Source: Seriola aureovittata
Lineage: Eukaryota > Chordata > Actinopteri > Carangiformes > Carangidae
Direction: 5' to 3'
Assembly: GCF_021018895.1 (NCBI RefSeq)
Contig: NC_079378.1
Coordinates: 11,591,501 to 11,655,500 of the forward strand
DNA: 64,000 bases
Shown: piece by piece, positions 13,501-28,300 of the stretch
How the letters are laid out: every line of letters starts with the position of its first letter
How positions within the stretch are numbered: the stretch's first letter is position 1
The notes under the pieces: generated by a model
Databases searched by the model: none
Seen by the model: only the letters and a program-made list of their open reading frames with translations
Told to the model about the DNA's origin: nothing
Position numbers and translations under genes: made by a program

Positions 13501-16500
13501 CTACTCCATGGTGGTGGTTCCCCTTTATGACACTCTGGGCCCAGACGCCATACGGTTCATCATTAATACTGGTAAGAACAGATCCATGAAGCCTGCAACT
13601 AAATAACTTTATTTAATAGAGTGAAGTCATGATTTCATGAGACATTTAAGGGTCTTTACTTACTGAAGATTCAGTATGTGTCTTGGTTTTGAAACAGCAT
13701 CAGTGTGACTGACTGCTGAAAGCTAGTTCCACTAACTTTTAGATAAGAAGAAGAATAATTCGTCAATATTTGTTGATCTTCACAAAAACAGTTTAGCCTA
13801 TGTAGGCTGTACCGATGATGCTGACATTACTGAAATGTCAGTCCGTGTGATCTATTGGAAAATGATCAGCATCCGAAAGCGTCATCTTCACTTTAACAAC
13901 ACATGTTAATCACACAACAGTGTTCATGTGTAATATAATCTCTAGATGTAGGGATTTAGTTATGTGTGGGACATACAGCTGTGCTGGTACACATGTGGTT
14001 GTTAATGTTTCTCCCATGAGTCAGTTCTTTTTTTATCCTGACTGCTGAGACAACTGTCATCGTCAGCCAACGTTTATCTGCTTGTAGAAACAAATTGTCT
14101 TCTCTTGGTTGTTTTTTCTTTCTCTAGTATCTGGTGAACAAACTTCAGTAAGATACTTCCTGGCTAAACTTTTATTTAAAGACTGCAAAAGCCAGAGAGA
14201 CAACCATAATGTGAGAAATCTGCTGCAAATGGGTGACTGCTGAGCTGTTAACCTTGTGCTTATATAGGTTTTGTACTGAACTGAACGTAACTGCTTTATT
14301 TCTGAACTAAAGATAGAACTACCAAAAAATCTGATCAGATTTCAACTGAACTCCCTACTCACATTTGGGTCTTCCTTTTCTTTTCTTTTTTTTTGGATTG
14401 TTTTATTTTAGTTTTTTATTCTGCTGATAATCACACAAAGGGTGCGTGTGCTCTTGTGTGCTTGTGTCATTTCAGCTGACATCTCCACGGTCATCTGCGA
14501 CAAAGTAGAGAAAGCTGAGGTGCTGCTGGACAACGTTGAGCGGAAGGAGACTCCAGGCCTGCAAAGAATCATCCTGATGGATGCCTTCGACTCTGCCCTC
14601 ATGGAGCGCGGCAAGGACTGCAGCGTCCATGTGCAGGCCATACAGGAAGTCGAGGTGTGACACGTTGGAAAAGAGGAAACTCTGTAAAGCTAAAACGGGT
14701 CTAGTGGGAGAATTGGCTCGGTGCAGATCATGCAAACTATATCAAAATAAATGTATACGCACACTTAAAGAGGTTTGAATTATTATATTATATTTTCTAC
14801 TGTGTGGTCGTCAATCAAGAATAATCCTGATATTCACTGTAATTCAAAAAATATGTCATGTCATGAAGAGTGATTGTTGATTCATCCAAATGTCTGTGTC
14901 AGCAGTAATGGCTGCAGGGATAACATACTTTTTTATAGGTGCCAACAGTCAGGAAACTTCACCTTTGCACAAGTTGAATTTTTTTAACATCCAGTCATAA
15001 CAAAGTGATGTTTAGATCTGGTCAACACACTATCAAAACATTGCGTCGCTTCTTAGCCATGTTTGGTGAGATCTGTCTGTACTTGCCTCTAGCTCTGCAG
15101 AATCTGACACATGTGGCATTTCACAATCGCAAAATCCCACACAGACAGCGCGTATTGCATTAAAATAGACCTCTATGTCCGTCTCATTTACAGTAATTTC
15201 ACTGCTCTTTTTATAACGGTAAATGTTAATGCCCCATTAGCTCAATCACCACAACAAACAGACACATGAAACTGGTCCAGCAGGTTATAGCTGGGGCTTT
15301 TTTGAGATAGATGCACATTTCAAGGATGAACTTATTAGGTAGTCATAAGTCAAAAGTCAAGGTCGGTGTGACCTCACAAAACATGGTTTTTGGCCACAAT
15401 TCACAAATTCATACGCTAGTTATGACACAATTTAACACAAATGTTAAATAGGATAAAATGATGAAGTGATGACATCTTATATCCAAAAGGTGAAAAATAC
15501 AAAGATCAAAAAAAGTTGTGGTGTGCTTGAATAAAATATACAAGGCATTTATAGCACAGTGAGGATGTTCCAATGAGTTGTGGAAAGCAAAGACAATTAC
15601 AGGAAAGTAGCTGGCCGTCACATGTTCATTTTTCTCTGATGACCAACCGTTGTGTAACTGCGCCAGTGTGATAGACACCCAGTTAACAAACACCTCCTTA
15701 AATGAAAAGAATGAGTTATTGTAAATGCTGCTGAACTTGATCTACACTGACACATGTAAATGCTTGGCCTTCAGTAACCAAATGATGACAAATCAAACAC
15801 GCCCCCATCAACACTGACCCACATGTTGCTATCCTTTATTTAGAAAAGTTTCTCACGTTCAAGGAATCAGGAGAAATAACCCTTAAATTACACCAGACAG
15901 TGTTGTTTTAATGTCATTTATGCATGTCAAGTGTCAAGTCCTTTAGTAAAAATTATTTTCATCTTGTTTTTTCTCACAGGCTCTGGGCAGAGAGCACTAC
16001 AGAAAACCTATAGTAAGTACTAAATCACAATTCCACTATACATAGGGAACAACATTTTTAGACACGCTAACAATGTCGGTCTCTCAGTCGCTCCACCACT
16101 TTGGTCCAGTCTGAAATATCTCAACAACTATTGGATTGATTACATTTTGAACAGATATTACGAGTGTTTCGCAGACGATGAATCATACTTTTTTAAAAAT
16201 ACTAATTAGGAAATGTTAGTATAATAGCACGCTAAACAAAGATAGTGAACATGATAAACACTACGCCTGCTGACTACGTCACTGAACTTGTCTAAAGCCG
16301 GACAAGGGATTAATGTAATAATCTGAGACTTTATAAATGAGCAAGACAACAGTGTTGCTGAAAGCTTTATATTTGCTTTTCAGTCCAAAATACAAAAGAC
16401 AAGTATCTTCACATGGCTTTATTCATATTTTGCCTGGTTTTACAGATTAAACTAGACTGAACACTGACAATTCAGGCCCAACCCTGCGGCTACTGGATAT

Positions 16501-19500
16501 TAGCCAGCTAAGCTTAGCTGGCAGAGTGAATTTCTTTCTCTGAAAATCAGAGAGAGATCCCTCTTGGATAGGACATACATTGAAAGCACTTTGATGAAAT
16601 AGTGCTGTGATGACAAAGAAAGGGGACAGAGCCAAGCAGTGTGAATGTTGCTCAACATTTACAAACATCCAACATTCTTTACCCTGTAATGACACGTGTT
16701 GGCGCAGCTTGCACTTGGAAAAGATACAAATAGAAGTTTATCTTATGATTGTGTCGAACGTCTTCTGACTAGTATTATTTTTTTCTCCGCAGCCACCAGC
16801 ACCGGACGACCTGTCTATTGTGTGTTTCACCAGTGGAACCACAGGTATTAATTGTATAAATTACGTGGATAACATGCTTCATTTGTGTTTGGTGCCAATA
16901 AATTCACAAATAGGAACATGTGTGGCGCAGCTAAGTGGCTAACAATGCTATCAGTAGCCTATCAATTTATTCCTATTAGCTACTGTTAAGTTTTGACTAT
17001 CTGTCATTTTACAGGCTGTTAACAGCAGAGCCAATCATACATGTTCATATTTTAATGAGAGATAAGAAAAGAGAAGGCATGATAGACTAAATATTAATAC
17101 ATAGTATTGGGTTTGGTATATAAAGATGCTAAATATAGATGAAAATAGTTACTTTTTGCTTCTGTTAATTTGCCTCTCTGTAGGGATTTGTTTGTTTCCC
17201 CATGCAAAATATTTCCCATACTGCACCATACCGCACCATATCTACACCTGCTGTGTTAGCAATGGGATAATTGCACTTACCAGAAACTGCTCCTTTTACT
17301 TCTTGTCAAACTGTTATGTGCTCTTTGACTTATCACCTGACTTTGATCCTTCTATTCATTGTACTCACTGTTGTTTATGATTTTACAGGGCAAATTATGA
17401 TACAATTGTTAACTGCAGATCAAACATGTGGACAGGTCATTGTGAATTCAACTAAATCAAATTACCAATGAAGTCACGCACAGGTTTTGATTGATTAAAT
17501 AATGCTTGTTCTGCATTATTAGTTAACAGGTCAGACAGGACAGCCTGCCCAGGACACACCTGTTCATAAACTGTTCTGCAAAATTCCTGTTCAGCCCAGT
17601 GGAAGTTGATCAGTTGCATCACACATATTTGATTCTTAGGAGGAGTTAAGAAGTCAAAGTCTGCACACTCTGCTGGCTTGGCTTGTCTATTTCACTGAAA
17701 GCACAATGCGTTGGCTGCAAATTCAGTCACCTGCCCTTTGCTTTCTGGATGTTGATCCTGTGTGACTCAGTGGATACAGCATGTCACTAACACTGCGAGA
17801 TTTAGGCAGTGTGCCACTGTAAACTGGGATCACCCATGCTGAAAATAAAAGCACTCATGATGTTGTCAGGCACTATAAATTAAACCTGTAATTAACGATT
17901 ATGATAATCAAGTGGTTTAAAGTATTTAAAGTATACTGTGCACAAAAATAGCATATACAAGATAAATCATTCAGTAGTAGTTTGCAGGAAATTTCTAATA
18001 ATTATGTTTTTTTGACATGAAAATTGGTTTGACAATCAGTATATGGTAATTTCTGTGTAATGCATTTGAATGTATTTTGCTAAGGAAAACAGAAGACAAA
18101 AGTATGACACATTGTAATTCACATTTACTACAGGGCTGCTCCTCCATAATTCCCAGAAATGTGAGGATTTTCGGATCTAAAAATAATAAATAATTAATTA
18201 ATTAATAATCAAATACTCCTCTTCCACTTTAATGAGCGACAGGAAGATTAGTATTTACCGTAAATAAATCTAGTTACAACACAACAGCAGAGTTACCTAA
18301 TAGCAAGAGGATGATTTTCCCTCTCCTTCCTCTCATTATATAAATATATTCCACCGGCGTGTTCTGACATGCCAGAGAGCGGCACATTCATCAAAGTAAG
18401 GAAGCATTGCTGCTTTCTTTTTTTTTTTTCTTATCCCACAGCAACAACAGCCTCTGAAACCAACCGACAAGGGAACCAAGGCCAGGTCAAGTGAGGACAC
18501 ACTGGTGTCAGTTTACAAGTGACAGCAGATGCAGCTCAGCGCATTCAGTGTTCACTGGTGTGCTGAAAACACTGCCACCTGCTGGCATCGAGGGAGATTT
18601 GCTGCCTCGTTTCCTCAAATCGCTCTGCATTTCCTATGAATTCCCTCCGTGTCTGTTGCAACAACCACACACTATTCGGCTCTGAATCTAAAACATTGCT
18701 CACAGCTGTGTGAGACAGATGGTGTGTTTAGAAAGAGGAACGCATTTTATTCAAGAGACATTGCTTCACACAAACCAGTGTGTGTGTGATCGATGGATCA
18801 AATGACTTTACAGAAACTGAGAAGAGAAATGGTAATTTTAGTCTCTTATAGGAATTGCCACAACCATTTTAAAGTGTGACATCATAGACTCCTAATTTTC
18901 CACTTGAAATGATAGTGGCACGTGGCTTTAGTCTGGTAATTTGAGTAAAATATTTATTCAACCGTGTATTTATAGTTTCTAGAGGCAAAGTAACCAGAGA
19001 AAATACATAATATAGACATAATATTCCCAAATCTTAATTTCTCACATGATTAAATGAGTGATTGCAGCTGAATTTTGTAAATAATAGATTGGATAGTGCT
19101 ATATTTTAAAAATTAGTTTCAGACATACAGCATGTATGTGTGTGTGTTCAGATGGCACATGCTGTGGTCCATGAGTGCATAAGTTATTCCTCTGTTCAAA
19201 GACATTGTGAGAACAATTCAGAGGAAATTCTGCAGAGACATGTCTTTCCAGGCCTGGATTCCTTTTGCCTGTTCATTTGATGACTGTTGGATCCTCTGGT
19301 AGGTGACGGGAGTTTCACTTCTGTGATGTTGGTGTGTTTGTCTTTTCTGTCTGCTTACACAGGAAACCCAAAGGGAGTCATGCTTACCCATGGGAACGTG
19401 GTAGCTGATTTCTCAGGCTTCCTCAAAGTAACAGATGTAAGTGACCTTCTCTTCTTTTGTCCTTGGCTCAAGACATCTTTCATAACATCACACCCCCCAC

Positions 19501-22500
19501 CCCCCCACCACCACCCCCAGATGTCACCCAGGTTTTGGGATGATTTAATGTCAAGGTCTGACTTTGTGATTCATCAGTCTGGTTTTATTTTTTAACATTC
19601 TTTTCCATGAAACTTCTATTTTTCATTAAATTGCTGTGTTGCAAAAATATTTTCAGGGCCATCTGATTCCCTTCTATTGTCTCCTGCAGAAAGTCATTTT
19701 CCCCAACCAAGATGATTGCCTCATTTCCTTCCTGCCACTGGCCCACATGTTTGAGAGGCTCATCGAGGTAAGTGGCTTGAACTGAGATCTGTAATCACAA
19801 CAACGAGATAGTTACAGTATGTTTATGATTTTCAAGCTGTTATGATGGTAGCAGGGGAAGATGAAGGAAGGTGGGCACTAATTTGAACTTGTATGTTTGT
19901 ATGTCCTCGTATGAACTGTAGTGTATGGGAAAGGAAGAAGAGATGGAGAGAGACTCTTTCTCCCCAAATTATCTTCTCCTTTTTTTTTTTTTTAGTTTTG
20001 CTTTCCAACTCTGAGGATAAATTCCATGTCTGCATTTTACAGTCAGTGGTGTGCATCTTACATCATTTCCCCTGCTGAAGCACGTGCACACACAAGCACA
20101 TATGCAGATGTCTGAGAACTTTCAATCTATATGCACAAAGTGTTATTGCAAGAACTCAGGTTAAGGCAGGAAATCAGAGGGCATGTTTACAAGCAGCTCA
20201 GAGATCAGCAGCGTTTACTGTAAAAGCCTTTGTTTACATGCAGCTGGTCACCAACAGATTTCTCTTCTAACATATTTTAGAACCAAACTGGTTTGTTGGA
20301 ACATTTGGACTGTAGTTAGATCATTCACCATTTTACAGTGCCCAAATCTTGCAAAGGGTCTACTGTTCAACTATGGAAAAAAACGTGATTCATCAGTTTC
20401 AGTTTTAGTCAGTTTGGCTTTAATTATGCTGCCTACGAAATGAACACTACAGGGATACTTTCCCTCTCTGAATCCCCTGCCATTCACATATTTTCCGGGA
20501 AAAGTCCAACCAGAAACCCATGTAAGTATTTACTTGAAACAGAGAAATCAGGTTTATCTTCCAGAAGTGTAGCTGTGTTAACCAGGTTTCTCTGAAGCCC
20601 CTTCACTCCAATTGCCAATGTGTAGGAAATCAGATAACTACAGGTTACTTGCATATAAACACACTGACAGACACAACATTCATCACTGTATGTCCAAATT
20701 AAACACTGCGTTGGAGGATTTCCCCTATCCGTCTGCCTGGGCAAGGTCAATTGTTTCTCAGAGATAGAAGGAAACTTTTAAACATTTAATGCAGATCAAA
20801 CAAAGACGTAAATAGTGAAGGTTGCATCAGATTTTGTGTTGGTTTTTCTTCCAGTAGTTTCCACTCAAGTTTTTTGACTAAATATTGACAGCAAATTGAG
20901 CAGTTAGCCTCCAGACCTCACACAGACTAACTGAAGGCAAGAGGAGGTTGTTTTTACTTAGAATCTGGGAATATAAAGTCTGTCAGTCAAGGCTGTGGGT
21001 TTTGCTCACACCACTTGTCATAACTTATTCAGGATCAGTCACAAAACTTGACATCAAACATTAAACAGCTCAGACAAGATGTAGTGAGACTGGATTTAGA
21101 TGACCTTTAGCCTTGCTGAGCGTTTTTAATACTAGGTATCATTATTCCATTAAGTGGATCAGTAATAGTGTATTTTGTTGTGTGTGTGTGTGTGTGTGTT
21201 TGTGGTTCTTCACTTGTGTGTGTGTGGCTAGTCGTGTTGTATCAGGCTGAACCAGCCTGGTTTGTTTGCCTGCATAGCAGTGTTTTTAGCAACGTGAGAC
21301 TCAGACACAGGAAATCACCTAACTTCCCTACAAGTCAGCTCATCAGGTCACACAATAGAAACAAGTTCAAGACTCTCACACATGCACACAAATACACCAC
21401 ACTCCATATCTAACACCAGTGGTGGCTCTATCATAGGGAAAAAAGAGGGTGGACCCTCTGTTACGCTGTGTCCTCAGATGGCCTCAGAAACAGGAAGTGG
21501 GACACATAATGCAGTTTTTTTTCACAGCCACTTGATAACAAAGGATGTGTGCTTGGTTAATCCTCGGCCAGTCCGTGGAAGTGTCGCAATCCGCAAGGCG
21601 TGTGAACATAACACAAACTGAATATACATCTCATTTAAAATATCCTCTGTTAGTTTGTACTACAATCTGCAACAGCAGAAAAATTTGCAAACTGCACTTC
21701 AGTTTTCTCACTTTTCTGATGTGTAATTTCTTGATTTGAGTCAGAATTGTTCAAATGTAATCAGCACCGCCACACAGAAGGAGTGCAACAACACTTCTTC
21801 TGCTGCTTCTGCTTTTACTTTTTACAACTCTTATCTTCCATTAATCATCTCGCGACCCCACAAATTTATTTTGTGAACCACTGACAGGGGCCTGACCCCA
21901 AGGTTAGGAACTGTGAAAATATTTTGGATAAGACAATGAAAACATCCTTTCATAACATCCTTACATAATTGTTCTTTACATATGATATATACTGTCGCCC
22001 ATAAAGTTGGAATAATTTTGTTTTCCAATCAATTCTCTGTTTATTCCTATTTAAATGCATCAGTAATCACTTTTGACCAGGTGCAATGATTACATTATGT
22101 GTCCCAATTACCCAGGTGAAATGAAGTAAATCACATTGTCACAATCATTTCATGGAAAAAGGAAAAAAATATTTTATTCCAACTTTATGAGCAACAGTGT
22201 ATGAACATGGCATAGCAGTATGATATAGTTGTGCTGTGTGACTACTGTGTAATGTTATGCTGTTAGTTGTAATTTCTATATCCATGCGACGAAAGCATTC
22301 TATAGAATATGGAGGAATGTGTTTGTTCTATTATGAGCTTATATCTTTTATAGTATGAATAATATTCCTGTATGTTTGAGTATTTTGTGGTAAATCTTAG
22401 TGTGTTCTTTCAGGCATGAACGTGTTCCATAGGTCTGATATATGTGGGACTGAGTGCTTCCTGATATTGATTTTAAATCTGTCACTGGTTACTATCAGAC

Positions 22501-25271
22501 AAACCAGACAGGGTTTCTTTGTTCTCTTCTATTGGTATAAAAAGGGAGTTTCACACTGTTGTTCTGGGGACTCTCCACTGACACTCTGCTTTGTGCATGT
22601 GAACAGTCCACTATATTGTACAATATTTAGTCATCTACTACAGTGTGGTGTGTGTTTATTATTGATGATTTTCATGCAATTCCATCAATAATTTTCACAA
22701 ATAGCTCCATCTTGACTGCTCAGCTGTTTACTTTGGGTTCTTTACTTTTATTTGTAAAGGAGAATGTATACATTTTATACTGGTACCTCTACTCAGTAAT
22801 TCCCCCATCACTGATGGTAACAATGAATGTCTTCCACACACTAACAACCACTGAATGAGCATTTTCTAATGCATCAATGATCATTCAAACATGACAGTAA
22901 GGTTCCTCTTTTTGCAAAAGGACATTGGTACTTGAGAGGTTGGGAATGAGAACCCTGACCCTTTACCACAAATACAATGACAGATATATTAACTGGTCTT
23001 TCACATGAGTGACCAACAAGTGCCTGTAAGTTTATCAGTCATTTACCCATTCATAATGGATCTCTTATCCTGTGTAGCACAATTAGTAGAGAGAAGTCAC
23101 TCGGCACTTCATCCACAAGATTATGTGCAGAATTTTATGAATATAAAGATCTATTTTCTTGCACTTTGACTACTGTTTTAAAAAGTGTTATAAATAAAGT
23201 TCACCATTCATTTCCATCAATTGTTGGCTGTTATGTAAATTTTATCACCACATATCTAAAAAAAAAACTGTGTTGGGATTTTCTGTGTAAAATATACAAT
23301 ATAGCTAATAGCTTTAATGTCACTTTTTGTGTTATGTGTCTCTGCAGTCTGTGGTTTACTGCCATGGAGGGCGGATCGGCTTCTATCAGGGCGACATCCG
23401 TCTCCTCCCAGATGACATGAAGGCCCTACGGCCTACCATTTTCCCTGTGGTGCCTCGACTACTCAACCGCATGTACGACAAGGTGAGTTGAAACTGAACA
23501 GATACAGACAGGACTCTTAAGAGAACAATCACATTAGCTTGTTCAGTTCATTGAGATTTTCTCCAGAAATCAGAACATCTGTGAAAATTTGCACTGTCCT
23601 GGAAAGTGACTGACTCACACAGGGATTTGTGGTTTGAAAATACAAAGAAATAGTTTAGCGCTACCTTTGAGTCATACAAACATCCTTGCCATCCATGGGA
23701 TGAAGTCTTGATTTTCAACAATGACTTGAGAAACAGATATTGTGTAATAAACTTAAAGAGGGTTACGGAGAATAATGTAAAAGAAGGAATCAGTTTGGTT
23801 TTGCCTACTTCCTGGTAATTTCAGGACAATTTGCATGAATAAATTTACATGTTTTCCACAGCTGGAGGGAGAAGGGACAGGCGCCAGCCAATCCCAACCA
23901 AAACATTGGTGTTTTTTTTCTTTGTCTCCACCACAGATCTTCAGCCAGGCTAACAGCCCATTGAAGCGTTGGCTGCTCAACTTTGCTGCTAAGAGAAAAG
24001 GTGCTGAAGTCAGCAGCGGGATCATTCGCAGTGACAGCATCTGGGACAAAATCTTCTTCAGTAAGATTCAGGTAAATAGTGTCTCCTCTCCCTGAACCAA
24101 ATGTGGGGCGTCTACCTCATGCACTTATATAGTACTTCTACATCTAGTATAAAGCGCTTTACACTTCAAGCCACATTCACCCATTCACTCACACATTCAT
24201 ACAGCACTTTTACTATGCATATGCAGGTTTCTATCATACACACCTAGATGATACGCACTCCACCAGTGATACATCAGGGGCAATTTGGGGTTTAGTGTCT
24301 TGCCCAAGGACACTTCGAAAATGAACGACCTGCTCTACCTCCTGAGCTCCAGCTGCCTAAGTGGGATGTCCACATGTGCTACTGTGGACATCTATTACAT
24401 TAACTGCTGCTATCCTGCAACAGCATAATGACATCATACGCTTCTGTTTGTTCAGTGCATTTCAGAAAATAACTTCATGCCTGGAACAGTCTAGTTGACG
24501 TAGATCCCAGCTGAGGTCAGAGCCATACAGTTTACATTCACTATATGGTTTTTGAGCTGTGAAAGGTATTTTTATAATCTGATTTTCACCCATTCTTTAA
24601 AATCCATCACAAACAAGTGGGTGTAAAAGACAAGTAGCTATCACAGTCGCCTGTATTTACCCTCTAGTGTGTTTCAATGTTGCGTTAAAAACTCTTGGAT
24701 AATCTTCCAGGTGATCATTATGCATTTATTCTTTAAAATTACATTCATGGCGGGGCGTCGTGTAGCGTAGTGGTCTAAGCAGGCGCCCCATGTGTAGAGG
24801 CTACAGTCCTCGCTGCAGTTGGCCCCGGTTCGAATCCTGCATCGGACGGCCTTTCGCTGCATGTCATTCCCCCTCTCTCTGCCTCCCTGTTTCCTGTCTC
24901 TCTCCACTATACTATCAAATAAAGGCATAAAAAGCCCAAAAAATATACTTTAAAAAAAAAAAAAATTACATTCATGGCTGAACTAAACTCAGCTAATATG
25001 TTTCATCCAGACTGGGTGGATGTGGTCTGTTTAGATTTCCCTAACAAATGAGCCCAATAACCGTCATCATGCCTCTAAACCCCAATCTTTCAAATTCAAT
25101 GTCAACATCAATATATTCCTGGACATGTTTTTATACTAATAATATGTTTCCCTTTTGTACAGGCCAGCCTGGGAGGAAGGTTGAGGATGATTATAACTGG
25201 AGCGGCTCCTACCTCGCCCAGTGTCCTGGGATTCCTCAGAGCAGCTCTGGGATGCCAGGTGAAACACACAG

Positions 25272-25330
<59 letters not shown>

Positions 25331-28300
25331 CCTCACTGATATAATGAATTCTCTAGGCCCTAAATCTAAACATCTTAAACATATGCCTAACCCTTCTCAC
25401 ATCCTTAACCTAAGAATAGGTCTAACCTTTAAGTGGCTATAATCTATATCTTTATAATGACAATGTGTCAAATGAAAAAATTGTCAAAACAACATGAAAG
25501 GGGTCACTCATGGTGATGAATCTACAGAGAATTATTTACAGAGCATTTACAGCGAATTTCAGCTCATTGTTTGACTGTAAGTGAGCCACAGTAGGCAGCT
25601 GTTTTCTGCAAAAATAGCGCTCTGTACACCACCTGCTCTGCGCCAAATGGCAACGAGACACAGTAAAGTACTTGCTGGTGAACACAGTGGCACATTTAAA
25701 GAGAGACAGATTACCCTATATTACCCTCAGAGGTTGGTAAAGTCCAAAACTGAATGTGAATATTGAACTGAGATCAGTGGCCAGACACGGGACTTCAATT
25801 GAATGATTATGTTGCTATGTAACTGCTGGATGAGTAAATATGCAGCTGTTTGCTAACAAGTTCTCCATATTAACTTAAAAAGAGATGATATGTCATCACA
25901 ACCACATAGCCAAAAAAAGCAGTTATTGCAGGTATAATCCTAAAACCCTGTTCAGAAGAGGGGATCAGACAACATGTCCTCACCCTTAGGGTATAAAACT
26001 TGGTCCTCACAAAGATAGGTATAAACTGTGTCTGGCCGGCATACAGTATATGCACTGACGCACGTTGCCCCAAACTACACATTCACATACGAATACAGTA
26101 TATAGGTGCACACACACCTCTCCTTTCAACATTGTCTGTGTCTATGTGCAGGTGTATGAGGCGTATGGCCAGACAGAGTGCACAGCTGGCTGCACCTTCA
26201 CCACACCTGGAGACTGGACCCCAGGTGAGCCAAGGTTTATGCAACAGACCGCTTTATCTCTGACTAGACCTGTTTACTTGACTTTGGTATCAGTCCAAAG
26301 GTTTAAAAGTGATGTGGCTGGAGTTATAAGGAATTGACAAGTCCCACACTGGATTAGTCTTTAATTGAGGTCACTGTCTCTATAAACTTGATAAGTGAAT
26401 TCTGTAATCACTGCTGCTACTTGAATCAATTTTAATGACATTGTTCAAAACTGTGACTGTGCCACTGAGATAATGACGTAAAATCTCATGCCTTATCAGC
26501 TCTGCACGCAATAAAACAATTTTTAGACTGCTCTCAGAAGGAAAAAGTAGGACGTGTGCTTTGTATCCTGTAGATTGATGGGGGGGGGGGCCTTGAATGG
26601 TGACAGAGAAAATAGACCTGTTAGGCCACATGTTCAACTATCATAATGCCTGCTTAGGTGACTGCCAAAATCAACAAGCAGGTATGAAAGACTGTAGCTG
26701 GCATAACTGCCTGTATTTACCCTGTAGTGTGCCACATGTTGGACCGCTTGACACTGATGGTAATTTCCCAAGTGACTTCCATGCAGTTAACCCTTAAGTG
26801 TAAATTGTGTCATCCTCTGAAGACATTTATCAAATGGTATATTTATAGGGTAGAGTTCTACCAAAATAAAAGAGTGCATGTTTCTTAATTGAGCTGTACC
26901 TTCAGAGCAATTAGATTTATCTTTTGAGGGTCAATATTACTACAATTGAATACAAATAATTATTATTTCTATCATTGCATTATCATTTTTTTCTTATGAT
27001 TTTTTTTGGGGCTTTTTATGCCTTTATGATAGCACAGTAGAGAGAGACAGGAAATGGGGAGGCAGAGAGAGGGGGAATGACATGCAGTAAAGGGCCGTTC
27101 GATGCGGGATTCAAACCGGGGCCGACTGCGGCGAGGACTGTAGCCTCTACATATGGGGCGCCTCCTCTACCCACTGTGCCACTCGACGCCCCTATCATTG
27201 CATTATTGAATGTACATGATTTGACACACATAATACAGATAACTGTAATTCTAAGGTTTATATATGAAACTTCAGATCATTTTTTTTCTCAAATGGTTTC
27301 TGAATGTTTTTGAAAATTGCCAAAGTTTGAAAACACTCAGTTTTTCCTCTTGGTTTCATAATAAGCCTTGTCAACCAGCAAATAGCTTGAGAGCTCAACC
27401 TCTATTTATGGATCAGTAACGTGGAATGTTGTTGAGACAAGTTGCCATCAAGAACTGGATGGTGCCCTGTTCATTCCATTAGGCGGTTGACAACCCAGCA
27501 TGGGCGCTGAAGAAGTTTTCCAGGCCTCCACTTTTTTGAGTCTTCTTTAAAACCGTGTAGACAGAGCTTTAACGTCAACTGGGCTTGATTTGATTGCTAA
27601 TAAAATATCACATGACCTTTCACCTTTACATTATAAAGCAGCTGCTGCGACGGTATAGTCTTTATCATTATTTTAATTTGTTTATATCTGAATCAGTAAA
27701 AGTAAAACTAAACAAATGTTTTGCATGTACAGCACATGCAGTCAGAAATGTCTCTTTCAAAGTGTAATTTAATCTCCTTCTCAAACACATGCACAGCTCA
27801 GCTGCTAATATTTGACTGGAGAAAATGTACCATTGTAAAACGCTGCTCATGTAAAAGGCAAAAGCCCCTCATTTAAAATGTACCCAGCATAAAAGTTAAT
27901 GACTTACATTTTAGAAGAGGCACTGAGACAACATTGTTGGATGTGAGCTTTCTTAAGTGAGTCTAAAAGAAGGCGGTAGTAAACTAGGTTACTTTGGAAA
28001 TTGATTTAAGGAACATAAATGGTGAAAAAAATAAACATTACTCCTGTTCATCTGCACATACCTGATGCAAGAGGAGAGGCTGCGAATTCTGTACTCTACT
28101 TGTGTTTTCAGACATTGTGAAATAAATACGTAAAAGTAAAATTACTGACTTAAAAATGTTTCCTAAAAAGTACAAGGACACTTAGAAGGTACTCAGTTTC
28201 TATGACCATTTCACTTAATGTTAGCTCTTTCCTCTACTCATGTTCACATATTTTTTTGCGGGAAAGGATGGCAGAAACAAACACTAAGAAAGAAATGGCA

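Noticed and set aside
24763..24837. A tRNA gene, suggested by A and B boxes
   Set aside because: The boxes belong to a SINE head: the sequence continues into a SINE body and A tail, has a second copy at 26984-27191, and is flanked by a target-site duplication. No complete cloverleaf was apparent.
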